A stretch of 64,000 nt of DNA from Pseudoalteromonas ruthenica (GCF_008808095.1 NZ_CP023396.1:1240001-1304000), one strand, 5' to 3'. Shown: positions 10,741 through 20,196, counted from the first letter of the stretch. Numbers and translations: made by a program. The notes: generated from the sequence alone by a model not told the origin.

Positions 10741-11007
10741 GTGTCTAACAAACCCGCTACAATCACACTTAATGGCCAAGCCCTGCTTCATCCAGAGCAG
10801 AGCCCTAGCTTGTTACATAGCCTAGAAAGCCAAGGTGTCGATGCGCCATATCAATGCCGTGAAGGGTTTTGCGGCGCTTGTCGAGCCAAGCTATGTCAAG
10901 GCAGCGTGGTGTATCGCCACGAGCCGCTTGCTTTTATTCGTGATGGTGAAATATTACTGTGTTGCTCCACCCCTGAAGGCGACATTGCAATAAGTTTTGA
11001 CGACTAG
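10741..11007 (+). CDS. yfaE: 2Fe-2S ferredoxin, diferric-tyrosyl radical cofactor maintenance protein YfaE
   Basis: Small cytosolic ferredoxin that supplies electrons to rebuild the NrdB di-iron tyrosyl cofactor. 88 residues. Plant-type ferredoxin cysteines are in CREGFCGACRAKL and the distal LLCCSTPEGD, closely like E. coli YfaE. The only plausible start is the GTG at 10741, which has no recognisable Shine-Dalgarno sequence. The gene is in the same reading frame as nrdB, separated by its stop codon and 13 codons. It overlaps the convergent yaeQ by 4 bp. Confidence 0.93.
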   Translation: MSNKPATITLNGQALLHPEQSPSLLHSLESQGVDAPYQCREGFCGACRAKLCQGSVVYRHEPLAFIRDGEILLCCSTPEGDIAISFDD

Positions 11008-11528
11008 AACCAACTCACCTGCAGTGCTGAACGAACAAATACATCGTTGGCAGTAATACTGATTTCATCACTGTCAACACTCACATGCCATGCCAAAGAG
11101 CGCGCCAACATGCCCTCTAGGCGCTCAATAAAAGCGTTTTCGATAGCAATTAGCTCAACTCGCTGATGTGCTAGTAACCAGTGCTGTAGCTCACTATCAA
11201 CAGGCAGTACGGTGATCACATATAATTGTTGAGCCTCGCGATATAGCTTATTTAAGACCTTAATATCACCTGTAAACACTTCGATAACCAGCTCATAATC
11301 ATCAAAATCATTTTTGGCATAAACATCACGCTGTGGTTTCTCACGAGCGTCACATAACGTAAGGTCATGGCGATAAGCAAATAAGCAAAATCCAAGCAGT
11401 CGTAGGATAAAGTGATGTAGGGATTCGTTATCTCGCCGCGCGGTTGTAAAATGCTCATTCAATTGGCAGTGATGAACGTTATCATTAATTGTAAAGTGTG
11501 CTTTAAACACCCTTCCTTTATCGCTCAT
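11004..11528 (-). CDS. yaeQ: YaeQ family protein
   Basis: A 174-residue cytosolic protein of the YaeQ family, whose members adopt a PD-(D/E)XK nuclease-like fold; biochemical role is not established. The N-terminal pattern VFKAHFTINDNVHH, then ARRDNESLHHFILRLLGF, and the YELVIEVFTGD stretch align with E. coli YaeQ. Here it begins at an ATG at 11528, is convergent with yfaE, and is divergent from the TonB-dependent receptor, sharing an intergenic region with Zur-like palindromes. Whether it is zinc-regulated is unknown. Confidence 0.85.
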   Translation of the reverse strand: MSDKGRVFKAHFTINDNVHHCQLNEHFTTARRDNESLHHFILRLLGFCLFAYRHDLTLCDAREKPQRDVYAKNDFDDYELVIEVFTGDIKVLNKLYREAQQLYVITVLPVDSELQHWLLAHQRVELIAIENAFIERLEGMLARSLAWHVSVDSDEISITANDVFVRSALQVSWF

Positions 11529-11597
11529 AAGTCCCGCTTCCTGATCCTTGATACTTAGTAAGTATAGAGCAAGGCGCTGGGTAACAACGAATAAACT

Positions 11598-11620
11598 CGA
11601 GGTTATAGTATAACATTGTT
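11598..11620. promoter_or_regulatory. Zur-like operator 1
   Basis: GTTATAGTATAAC (11602-11614) is a perfect palindrome around a central G, and it extends into ATT on the right. It matches the gammaproteobacterial Zur consensus (ATGTTATA-N-TATAACAT) closely. It lies 66 bp before the receptor start. Confidence 0.7.
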
Positions 11621-11636
11621 GAGTTTATTGATTTGC

Positions 11637-11658
11637 TAATGTTATATTATAGCCAATG
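11637..11658. promoter_or_regulatory. Zur-like operator 2
   Basis: AATGTTATATTATAGCC matches the left half of a Zur box perfectly and the right half partly (TATAGC in place of TATAAC). Its centre is 39 bp from the first palindrome, so two Zur dimers could bind in tandem over the receptor promoter. Confidence 0.65.
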
Positions 11659-11679
11659 TCAGTAACTGGAAGTATTCTT

Positions 11680-14115
11680 ATGTTCAAACCTGCGCCTCTT
11701 TCTCTCACTATTGCCGCGCTACTGAGTGCGCCCAATGCGCTCGCGGGCACTGTGACCGGAACCGTTATCGACCCTCAACAGCAACCCATCGAAAACGTTA
11801 TTGTCCACTACCATGGTAAACAGCAAAGCGTTCGTACCAATGCCAATGGTGAGTTTTCAATCACCCTGGATGCAGCGGGCGAGCTACATTTCAGTAAAGA
11901 CGACTATATTGATAAGCGCGTGGCGGTTAATGAGCAAGACCAAACGGTTCAAGTCAACCTTACCCCCTCCGCAATTGAAACCGTTGTTGTTTACGCTTCG
12001 GGACTGGATAAAAATAACCTCGACATGGTATCGCCAGTATCTGTACTGAGCGGCGATGCACTGCGTGATAGCGCGCAACCAACATTGGGTGAGACCCTCA
12101 AAGGGATCCCAGGCATTAACGCCAGTTATTTCGGCCCTGTTTCATCGAGCCCTATCATTCGTGGTTTAGATGGCCCACGTGTAAAGATCACTCAAAATGG
12201 TTTAGACAGCAGTGATGCCTCTCGCGTCGGTCCGGATCATGCTGTGACCACCGAGTCTATTGCTGCTGAGCAAATAGAAGTACTTCGTGGCCCAGCTACG
12301 TTGTTGTATGGCTCTGGTGCTATCGGTGGTGTAGTGAACGTCGTTGATAACCGTATCCCCACCAATCGTATTGAGGGTTACGAAGGAGCTGCTGAATACA
12401 GCCATGATACCGTATCGACTACCAACACCTATGCGGGTAAGTTTGCAGCGGGTCACGATGGCTTTAATGTCCATGTCGATGGCACTGACCGTGTTGGTCA
12501 TGATTATGAGACTCCACGTTTTTATACCCAAGAGCATGAGGGCGAATTAGAGGCTCACGATAAAGTGGATAATACCTTTATCGATAGTGCCACGGTTAAT
12601 TTAGGCACCAGTTATGTTGCCGATCATTGGACCCTTGGTTTGTCTTATGGCCGTATTGAGAGCGATTACGGAATACCGGCGCACTCCGAGCATGGTCATG
12701 AAGAGCACGGATACGATGAACATGGCCATGAAGATCATGGACACGAAGATGAGCATGACGGTCACGATGAACATGCCGGCGAAGAGCAAGCCCATAATGT
12801 ATTTGCGCGCGTTGAGCAAGACCGCTGGCAAGCGTTAGCAAGTTATTCATTCCACGACAGTATCATAGAAACACTGAGCGTTCGCGCAGGTTACACAGAC
12901 TACCGACACGCTGAAGTGGAAGAGCAGACAATCGGTACCTTATTCGAAAATACCACCCATGAAGCACGCATCAATGCCAAGCATCGCGTTGGTCAATGGC
13001 ACGGTACATTGGGCTATCACTACACTGACTCTGACTATGCAGCTTCGGGTGCCGAAGCCTTTACACCTGCGACAGAAACGCAAGTACACGCCCTGTACTT
13101 GCTGGAAGAGCGTGAATTTGGTGACTGGACATTAGAGCTTGGTGCTCGCGTCGAAGATTACAGTTTGTCTAGCGATATAGCTGGTACATCAGAACATGAA
13201 GATGAACATGACAGTCATGACCATGAACAAGAGCATCATGATGAGCACCTCGAAGACCCAGAGCTAATCGCTTACGAGTATGATGAAACAAACATGAGTT
13301 TTTCATTAGGTGGGATTTGGCAGTACCAAGAAGGTTACAGTTTAGCTGTCAGTTTATCTCATTCTGAGCGTGCTCCACTCACCGCTGAGCTGCTATCTAA
13401 TGGTGAGCATATCGCAACATCAACGTACGAGTTAGGTCTTGCTTATGATATAGAAGACGGTGAAGCACACTTTAACGGCCAAAATGTGCAGCAAGAAGTG
13501 GCAAACAACATCGATGTCAGCTGGCGTAAATACATCGGTGATTTTGGCGTTAACCTAAGTGTGTTCTATAACGACGTTGAAAACTTCTATTACCAACAAG
13601 ATACTGGCTTGGTATATGAGCATGATGAAGGCTTCATTGCTGCACAGCTTGGCGATGAAGACGCCATGACAGTGTATCAATATCAGTCTCAAGACGCCGA
13701 ACTATATGGCTTCGAGTTAGATATGCACTACCAAATTAGCCAGCAATGGCGTATCAAGGGCTTTGCCGACTCGGTCAGCGCAAAACTCGATAATGGTGAG
13801 TATATTCCTCGTATTCCTGCCGCCAAGCTTGGCACCCAGCTTGATTACACGCTACAAAATTGGGACTTAGCACTTAAGGCCACGCACTATCTTGAACAAG
13901 ATGATATTGCCGCCTCTGAAACGGTCACTGACGCTTATACCTTAGTTGATTTCACCGTTGACTATAACTTTGCCGTGGGGTCGTTTGATGGCGTGGCTTA
14001 CATGCAATTAAATAACCTGACTGATGAGCTTGGCTTTGTTCATAGCTCCTTTATAAAAGAGCAAGCTCCGTTACCTGGGCGTAATCTGCGTCTCGGTATT
14101 CGCGCTTACTTCTAA
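11680..14115 (+). CDS. TonB-dependent outer-membrane receptor with His-rich loops, probable zinc receptor (ZnuD-like)
   Basis: Outer-membrane active transporter powered by TonB. 811 residues from the ATG at 11680, which has GGAAG upstream; an in-frame ATG eight codons earlier lacks one. Order: signal peptide ending ALAG, a carboxypeptidase-regulatory-like domain (about 25-100), a plug with ETVVVYASG and LRGPATLLYGSGAIGGVVNV, then a 22-strand barrel ending in LRLGIRAYF. Two predicted extracellular segments, about residues 334-372 and 503-524, are packed with His, Asp and Glu, as in Neisseria ZnuD. With two Zur-like boxes upstream, zinc is the likely substrate; other divalent metals are possible. 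Confidence 0.88.
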   Translation: MFKPAPLSLTIAALLSAPNALAGTVTGTVIDPQQQPIENVIVHYHGKQQSVRTNANGEFSITLDAAGELHFSKDDYIDKRVAVNEQDQTVQVNLTPSAIETVVVYASGLDKNNLDMVSPVSVLSGDALRDSAQPTLGETLKGIPGINASYFGPVSSSPIIRGLDGPRVKITQNGLDSSDASRVGPDHAVTTESIAAEQIEVLRGPATLLYGSGAIGGVVNVVDNRIPTNRIEGYEGAAEYSHDTVSTTNTYAGKFAAGHDGFNVHVDGTDRVGHDYETPRFYTQEHEGELEAHDKVDNTFIDSATVNLGTSYVADHWTLGLSYGRIESDYGIPAHSEHGHEEHGYDEHGHEDHGHEDEHDGHDEHAGEEQAHNVFARVEQDRWQALASYSFHDSIIETLSVRAGYTDYRHAEVEEQTIGTLFENTTHEARINAKHRVGQWHGTLGYHYTDSDYAASGAEAFTPATETQVHALYLLEEREFGDWTLELGARVEDYSLSSDIAGTSEHEDEHDSHDHEQEHHDEHLEDPELIAYEYDETNMSFSLGGIWQYQEGYSLAVSLSHSERAPLTAELLSNGEHIATSTYELGLAYDIEDGEAHFNGQNVQQEVANNIDVSWRKYIGDFGVNLSVFYNDVENFYYQQDTGLVYEHDEGFIAAQLGDEDAMTVYQYQSQDAELYGFELDMHYQISQQWRIKGFADSVSAKLDNGEYIPRIPAAKLGTQLDYTLQNWDLALKATHYLEQDDIAASETVTDAYTLVDFTVDYNFAVGSFDGVAYMQLNNLTDELGFVHSSFIKEQAPLPGRNLRLGIRAYF

Positions 14116-14128
14116 TTCGGTTAGACGT

Positions 14129-14156
14129 AAAAAAGCCCGCATTTGCGGGCTTTTTT
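14129..14156. terminator. Bidirectional terminator
   Basis: A stem AAAAGCCCGC/GCGGGCTTTT with an ATTT loop is flanked by A-rich and T-rich tracts. It lies between the convergent receptor and DUF3466 genes and can serve both. Confidence 0.9.
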
Positions 14157-14168
14157 ATGTTTGTAACC

Positions 14169-15920
14169 TTAACCGTGTTTACGGCGCCAGCCTAGCAGTG
14201 GTAACGCCAATAAAGCGAGCCAACCTAGACTTCCACTTTGACGCTCGTAGGTTTCTGCAGCCTCAGGTGGGCACTCTTCAACCTCACCGCCGGCGATAGG
14301 AGTGAGTTTCACTGGTTTGGCTACACTCTCGTATAGCGTCTCACCATCACTATCGACCTCCACTTCACCGAAAGAATTCAACTTAGGTTCGGTTTTAGTA
14401 GCAACACCATAAATGATGTTGTCATCATCAATGGCCGTTGCTTCAGCGAAGGTATACGGATAATTGCTTTCACCATCAACGTCGTAGCATGGCAATAAAT
14501 CGTTAATATTGGCGATTTTGTCATCACCTAAGGTGTAGATGAAGCCTTCACGACGACGACTGCCTGAGTTAACAACATCGACTTCACCTTCGCCGACAAT
14601 GACGCCCTGCTCGTTTATGTCACGGCCCACTGAGCTTGAACTGGTAAAGTAGTCTGTCGGGAACACTGTGGTGCCCGTTTCAATGTTATGGTAGAAGAAC
14701 TTGGTCGTGCGTCGCCCTTCGATGTTTTTGGTGGCATAGCCGGTGACGATGCCATTATCAGTAATCGCCGTTGCCTTACCAGAGTACCAATCATCTTCTT
14801 GGTCGATGATTTCTAGTACTTCACCATCTTTAAACAGGGCTGGCAGGGTATTAATGCGATTATCGTTGTTATTATCACGGATATGTGAATAACCAACGGC
14901 AATTCCTTGTGCATTAACGGCCAACGCCGTAGAGACGAATGCACTGTTTTCGTCTTCTTCAATGCTCAACCCTAAACCAAGGTTCTTTGTATCAACCACA
15001 TTTAAATCTGCATCCAAGGTCCACAACGTGGCTCGGCGGTCATACAAACCGTTGCGGGTATTGCTGGCGCTGCGATTTTCGATTTCCCAAACGCACACCG
15101 CAACCGGCTCATCTTCACCGTCGCAGCGATCGTCATAGTTATCTTGGCGATCTTCAGGCACGCCAGTTGAGCTGTCACCAACCACATAGTAACCGCCATC
15201 AGGGCGCATAACGATATCATTCGCTGTCCCTTGACCGCCGTATAAATCGCTGATCACTGGCAAGGTGACTACCGTGCCATCGACACCTACAACCACCCCG
15301 CGAGAGCGAAAATCGCGCACAAAATAGGTTTGCGCCTCATCATCGCCACTCGGCGTGAATTCTATTTGTTCATAAGGTGCTGATGACCACCCTGCGCGCA
15401 CCCCATCTTCACTGATAGCGTTATATAAGTTGGCGACGCTGCGCGTCAAACCGTCGTAATGATCGCTTTGCTCGTCTAATAACACCTGCTCTGTTGCTGG
15501 GCTCGGTGTAAAGTTTACAGCCACGCTGTCAGCAATTTTCTGCCAGTTGGCATCGCTGTTAACACTAGATGTTGATAGGAAGCTAAGCATAAAACGATGC
15601 GCATCAGCATTGAGATTACCTGCTTCGATATCGTCCAAGGTAAAGGTAATTTCTTTATCAATGGCTTCGAACTGACTACGCTCCCAATCATCGTATGCGT
15701 TGGTGATCTGGCTATCGCTAAAGTCTATGTAACTAACATCGATTGGAAGATTGTATACGCCACGAGCTTGGCCAATAACCTCGCCATTATTATTAGCATC
15801 AGTAACGTAATGGTGTTTCGCAATATCTAAGGTACTCAGCTCCTCCACCTGATAAACGGCACCATGGACATGGGCGCTCAAGCCGGTAAGAATGCTCAAT
15901 GCGACTAAGGATTTTTTCAT
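14169..15920 (-). CDS. DUF3466 family surface/exported protein with GlyGly-CTERM-like tail
   Basis: A 583-residue exported protein of the DUF3466 family, function unknown. The start MKKSLVALSILTGLSAHVHG is a Sec signal peptide. The body holds repeated segments of the type NEQGVIVGEGE and ALAVNAQGIAVGYSH, the repeated NxxG-x-VVG pattern seen in beta-propeller-like proteins. The end SGSLGWLALLALPLLGWRRK has the Ser/Gly-motif, hydrophobic helix and basic cluster of GlyGly-CTERM proteins, which are processed by rhombosortase after type II secretion. It follows uup by 11 bp on the same strand, as in other Alteromonadales. Confidence 0.82.
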   Translation of the reverse strand: MKKSLVALSILTGLSAHVHGAVYQVEELSTLDIAKHHYVTDANNNGEVIGQARGVYNLPIDVSYIDFSDSQITNAYDDWERSQFEAIDKEITFTLDDIEAGNLNADAHRFMLSFLSTSSVNSDANWQKIADSVAVNFTPSPATEQVLLDEQSDHYDGLTRSVANLYNAISEDGVRAGWSSAPYEQIEFTPSGDDEAQTYFVRDFRSRGVVVGVDGTVVTLPVISDLYGGQGTANDIVMRPDGGYYVVGDSSTGVPEDRQDNYDDRCDGEDEPVAVCVWEIENRSASNTRNGLYDRRATLWTLDADLNVVDTKNLGLGLSIEEDENSAFVSTALAVNAQGIAVGYSHIRDNNNDNRINTLPALFKDGEVLEIIDQEDDWYSGKATAITDNGIVTGYATKNIEGRRTTKFFYHNIETGTTVFPTDYFTSSSSVGRDINEQGVIVGEGEVDVVNSGSRRREGFIYTLGDDKIANINDLLPCYDVDGESNYPYTFAEATAIDDDNIIYGVATKTEPKLNSFGEVEVDSDGETLYESVAKPVKLTPIAGGEVEECPPEAAETYERQSGSLGWLALLALPLLGWRRKHG

Positions 15921-15931
15921 GTTCTTCCCTA

Positions 15932-17848
15932 CTACTGATTTTGTAATTCTTCGAGTTCTTCCCAACGGGCGAACGCAGCTTCAAGCTTCGACTCAAGCTC
16001 GGCCAATTGGTTCAATTTAGCGCTGGTAGTTTCGTTATCTTGCTTAAAAAAGTCACTACTATTGACCTCTTGTTGCAATGTGTCAATAGCTTGCTCAAAC
16101 TGTTCCACCTGCTCAGGTAAGGTTTCGAGTTCGCGCTTATGCTTATAAGACAGCTTATTACTGGATTTAGGCTTGCTAGTTTTGCTCTGCGCTTGTTGCT
16201 GCTCGGCCTCGGCAATGGCTTTACGCTGCGCCTCTAGTGCCGCCAACTGCTGGGCGCGATAAGCTTCATAATCGCTGTAACCGCCCACCACTTCGGTGAT
16301 TTTACCATTGCCGTCAAATCCCCATACGCTGGAACAGGTGTTATCGATAAACTCTCGGTCGTGACTAACAATCAACACCGTGCCTTGATATTGGTTAACA
16401 ATATCCTCTAATAGCTCGAGTGTTTCAATATCAAGGTCGTTAGTCGGCTCATCGAGTACCAATACATTCGAAGGCTGCAAGAAAATTTTCGCTAGTAACA
16501 GGCGGTTCTTCTCTCCCCCAGAGAGAGCCTTCACTGGCGTACGAGCGCGCTTAGGGGGGAATAGAAAGTCTTGCAAGTAACCCAGGACATGGCGTGAGCG
16601 CCCGCCTACATTGACTTCCTGCTTACCGTCCGCGACGTTGTCTTGCACACTTGCCTCTTCATCAAGCTTGGCACGGTATTGGTCAAAATAAGCTATTTCT
16701 AAATTAACGCCTTGTTTAAGTTGTCCTTTGGTGCTTTGCAACTGCCCAAATAGTAGCTTCAACAAGGTCGTTTTGCCGACCCCATTAGGGCCGACGAGGC
16801 CAACACGGTCACCACGCATCAATAACGTGGAAAAGTCATCGACTATGACTTTATCACCAAAGGCGTGGCATAAATGCTTGGCCTCGGCAACTAACTTGCC
16901 TGAACGTGCTGCAGTTTCGATATTTAAATCGACTTTGCCGACTTGCTCTACCCGTTGTTTACGCTCTTGTCGCAGTGCTTTCAGTGCGCGTACGCGGCCT
17001 TCATTACGCGTGCGTCGCGCCTTAATGCCTTGGCGGATCCACGCCTCTTCTTCTGCCAGCTTTTTATCAAACTCGGCGTTTTGTTGTTCTTGCACCTTTA
17101 AATCGTGGGCTTTACGCTCTAGGTAAGTTGCATAATCCCCTGGGTATGAGACCAACTGGCCACGATCAAGATCGAGAATTCGGGTTGCTAAGGCGCGGAT
17201 AAAGGCACGGTCATGCGAAATAAAGATAATCGCGCCTTTAAACTCTTTCAAAAATTGCTCTAACCACTTAACCGATGCGACATCCAGGTGGTTGGTGGGC
17301 TCATCCAATAGCAGTAAATCGGGTTCACCAACCAGGGCCTTCGCCAGTGCCACTTTACGCAACCACCCTCCTGAAAGAGTGGCTAATTGCGCGTCTGCAT
17401 CTAATTCTAATTGCCCCAGTACGAGCTTAATTTTGGAATCAAATCGCCAGCCATCTTGGGCTTCGATATCGGCAGAAATACTTGCCAGACGCGACAATGC
17501 TTTTTCATCATCGGCATGCTCAGCAAGCTGTGCGTTTAAGGCATGAAACTCTTTAAGTAATTTAGCAACGGTGGGCAGGCCATCGGCCACATAGTCGAAT
17601 ACGCTGCCCTCACTATCACGAGGCGGATCTTGCTCTAGGCGCGCAATTTTAAGCTCACCTACCTGATTAATGTCACCATCATCAAGAATGACATCACCGC
17701 TAAGGACTTTTAAAAAAGTCGATTTTCCGGCGCCGTTACGGCCAACAACACACACACGCTCGCCCTGCTCAATAACGGCATTGGCACCGTCAAGTAACGG
17801 ATGAGTTCCATAGGCCAACTGGCCATTTGTTATTCTAATAAGGTCCAT
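15932..17848 (-). CDS. uup: ABC-F family ATPase Uup
   Basis: Soluble, membrane-free ABC ATPase of the ABC-F class; Uup is linked to ribosome function and to suppression of transposon precise excision. 638 residues with two nucleotide-binding domains: Walker A GRNGAGKST and GPNGVGKTT, signature motifs LSGGWLRKVALAKAL and LSGGEKNRLLLAKI, and Walker B LLLLDEPTNHLD and VLVLDEPTNDLD. A charged C-terminal coiled-coil (about 550-635) fits the Uup DNA-binding tail. It overlaps the upstream DUF836 gene by 14 bp. Confidence 0.95.
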   Translation of the reverse strand: MDLIRITNGQLAYGTHPLLDGANAVIEQGERVCVVGRNGAGKSTFLKVLSGDVILDDGDINQVGELKIARLEQDPPRDSEGSVFDYVADGLPTVAKLLKEFHALNAQLAEHADDEKALSRLASISADIEAQDGWRFDSKIKLVLGQLELDADAQLATLSGGWLRKVALAKALVGEPDLLLLDEPTNHLDVASVKWLEQFLKEFKGAIIFISHDRAFIRALATRILDLDRGQLVSYPGDYATYLERKAHDLKVQEQQNAEFDKKLAEEEAWIRQGIKARRTRNEGRVRALKALRQERKQRVEQVGKVDLNIETAARSGKLVAEAKHLCHAFGDKVIVDDFSTLLMRGDRVGLVGPNGVGKTTLLKLLFGQLQSTKGQLKQGVNLEIAYFDQYRAKLDEEASVQDNVADGKQEVNVGGRSRHVLGYLQDFLFPPKRARTPVKALSGGEKNRLLLAKIFLQPSNVLVLDEPTNDLDIETLELLEDIVNQYQGTVLIVSHDREFIDNTCSSVWGFDGNGKITEVVGGYSDYEAYRAQQLAALEAQRKAIAEAEQQQAQSKTSKPKSSNKLSYKHKRELETLPEQVEQFEQAIDTLQQEVNSSDFFKQDNETTSAKLNQLAELESKLEAAFARWEELEELQNQ

Positions 17849-18083
17849 ACTGCTCTATCAATTGATTGATTGCCTGCTGGTCAAAAGGCCATCCCAGCTC
17901 GGCCTCGGGTCGATGTGCCAACGCCATAACGGGAATACGCACTTGGTAGGCGCTAAGCCACTCGGGATCATCGATGATGTCACGCAATTCAATAGCACTC
18001 ACTTGTGGATGCTGCGCCAACATTGCTTGCGCTTGCTCGCACAGGTGACACCCTTCGGTGTGATATAACACCACCTTAGCCAC
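17835..18083 (-). CDS. Glutaredoxin-like protein (DUF836 family)
   Basis: Small thioredoxin-fold protein, about 82 residues, with the redox motif CHLC in VVLYHTEGCHLCEQA near its start and the cis-proline region RIPVMAL. The likely start is the GTG at 18083, eight bases inside the end of rlmKL, suggesting coupled translation. The frame stays open 42 codons upstream inside rlmKL, but that part does not resemble the family. It also overlaps uup. Substrate unknown. Confidence 0.82.
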   Translation of the reverse strand: MAKVVLYHTEGCHLCEQAQAMLAQHPQVSAIELRDIIDDPEWLSAYQVRIPVMALAHRPEAELGWPFDQQAINQLIEQYGPY

Positions 18084-20196
18084 GGCGAATGACCCAGGCA
18101 TTGTGAATATGTTTGTTACGGGCAAAATCTGCAGACTGCGTCTGCTCAGTGATATTTTCAACAACCAAGCCTTGTAAAGCCAGTGCGTCTTCGTCCATCT
18201 TAAAACCACGTTTATTGTTCGAAAACACTAAGGTGCCATTTTTTGCCAATAACTTAGCTGTGTCTACCAATAGGCTGACATGGTCACGCTGTACATCAAA
18301 ACTTTCCTTCATGCGTTTTGAGTTTGAAAAGGTTGGCGGGTCGAGAAAAATAACATCGTACTCACCGCGCGTACGTTTTACCCACTCTAAACAATTGCCA
18401 TGCTCAAAACGATAGCGCGGGCTCTTTAATTTATTCAATGCGAAGTTACGCTGCGCCCATTGCAGATAGGTTTTCGACATATCCACGGTGGTCACTGATT
18501 TAGCTCCGCCCAGCGCCGCTTGCACCGAGGCTGTGCCTGTATAGGCAAATAGGTTCAGCACCCGTTGATCTTTGGCAATATCGCGAATGTATTTACGTGC
18601 TAAACGGTGATCGAGGAAAATACCGGTATCAAGATAGTCATATAAATTCACCTCAAACAGCGCGCCATATTCGCTAATCACTTGGGTGCGACCTTGATTC
18701 GCTTGCGCTTGGTATTGACTGTCACCTTTTTGCCGCTGTCGCACTTTCAAGGCAACATTCGCTGGCGCCAGCGACAGCGTCTCACAGGTTAACATTAATA
18801 CATCCTGCAGACGTTTCTGGGCGACGCTCTCATCGATGTTCTTCGGCGCAGCATACTCGTAGATCACCGCACTATCTGGATAGACATCTACGGCGACATT
18901 GTATTCAGGAATATCGGCATCATAAATACGATAAGCGGTGATTTGCTCTTGCTTGAGCCACTTTTTCAAACCTTGGCGGTTCTTTTTCAGGCGATTGGCA
19001 AAGGCCACCGACTGCTCAAAATGCAGTGGGGTTTTATCCCCTTTATGCCCTTGGGTCTGCTCTTCGGTAATGTCGTACAGTGCCAATACCGTATCGATGG
19101 GGCCATTTTTAAACTTGTATTGCTTGTGCTTAACTAATTTAAACAGCTTCAATAGCTCTGCATCACTCACTAGCAAAGCGCTGCGCCAGTGACAAAAGCC
19201 CTGTTTGAGTTGATGCCCCAGCTGGCGATACAGGGCCAAAATTTCGGCCATCGATCCTAAACGCTCACCGTAAGGTAAGTTCGCAATGACCACACCGGGG
19301 CGTTTACACGGCGCCTTCATATTGGCCAAATCACCGGTGTCAAAATCGATATACTCAGCGACTTCTGCGCGCGCAGCATTGTCTTTAGCCTTGGCAATGA
19401 CGTTGGGATTAATATCATGACCAATGAGCCAAGGTTTAGCGCTGTCGTTAATCTCATCGCGTAGGGACTGCTTTAATTCTTTAAATTTGACCGCTCGGTG
19501 ACTGGGTAAACGTTCAAAGGCAAACTGCTCACGTTGCAAACCCGGAGCAATGTTTTTTGCCATTAGCGCCGCTTCAATGAGTAAGGTGCCAGAGCCACAG
19601 GTGGGATCAAACAGCGGTTGCGTGGTGTCATCTAGCCAGCCACTGCGCATAATCAACGCGGCCGCTAGGTTTTCCTTTAAGGGAGCTTTACCCTGAGCGC
19701 TACGGTATCCACGCTGTGAAAGACGAGGACCTGAATAATCAATGTACAGCGTCAGCTTATCACGATTCAGCTTTGCCACCACGCGCACGTCAGGGTGCTC
19801 TTTGCTGACATTTGGGCGGCGCTCATATAAGTCGTGGAAGTAATCACAAATTGCGTCTTTAATAACAAGGCCACCAAACTGACTGTTTTTCAGCTGGCGG
19901 TTAGTGCCATTAAACTCCACGGCAAAAGACTGATCCGGCCCAAAATACTCTTGCCAAGGCTGAAAGCGGGCAAAATTATATAACGCGGTTTTGTCTTCAA
20001 CACCACTGCCCTGTTGCAATTGCAGCATGACCCGAGTAGCAAGGCGCGTCGTTAAACAAATGCGTTGAGCAGTAAGGCTATCAGCACTGAACTCCACCGC
20101 GCCAACACGCTGTTTTTGTACTTCGGCGCCAAGCGCGCTGAGCTCTTGCTCGAGTAACTGTTCAATGCCTATGGAAGTAAGGGCAACAAATTGCAA
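18076..20196 (-). CDS. rlmKL: Bifunctional 23S rRNA methyltransferase RlmK/RlmL
   Basis: Fused enzyme that makes m2G2445 (RlmL half) and m7G2069 (RlmK half) in 23S rRNA. 706 residues: a THUMP domain (about 40-150), the RlmL methyltransferase with FDPTCGSGTLLIEAAL and ANLPYGERLG, then the RlmK methyltransferase with LNLFAYTGTASVQAA and IFLDPPTFSNSKRM. The start is TTG at 20196, with AGGA eight bases upstream, and the encoded MQFVALTSIGIEQLLEQEL matches the family N-terminus. Confidence 0.95.
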   Translation of the reverse strand: MQFVALTSIGIEQLLEQELSALGAEVQKQRVGAVEFSADSLTAQRICLTTRLATRVMLQLQQGSGVEDKTALYNFARFQPWQEYFGPDQSFAVEFNGTNRQLKNSQFGGLVIKDAICDYFHDLYERRPNVSKEHPDVRVVAKLNRDKLTLYIDYSGPRLSQRGYRSAQGKAPLKENLAAALIMRSGWLDDTTQPLFDPTCGSGTLLIEAALMAKNIAPGLQREQFAFERLPSHRAVKFKELKQSLRDEINDSAKPWLIGHDINPNVIAKAKDNAARAEVAEYIDFDTGDLANMKAPCKRPGVVIANLPYGERLGSMAEILALYRQLGHQLKQGFCHWRSALLVSDAELLKLFKLVKHKQYKFKNGPIDTVLALYDITEEQTQGHKGDKTPLHFEQSVAFANRLKKNRQGLKKWLKQEQITAYRIYDADIPEYNVAVDVYPDSAVIYEYAAPKNIDESVAQKRLQDVLMLTCETLSLAPANVALKVRQRQKGDSQYQAQANQGRTQVISEYGALFEVNLYDYLDTGIFLDHRLARKYIRDIAKDQRVLNLFAYTGTASVQAALGGAKSVTTVDMSKTYLQWAQRNFALNKLKSPRYRFEHGNCLEWVKRTRGEYDVIFLDPPTFSNSKRMKESFDVQRDHVSLLVDTAKLLAKNGTLVFSNNKRGFKMDEDALALQGLVVENITEQTQSADFARNKHIHNAWVIRRG

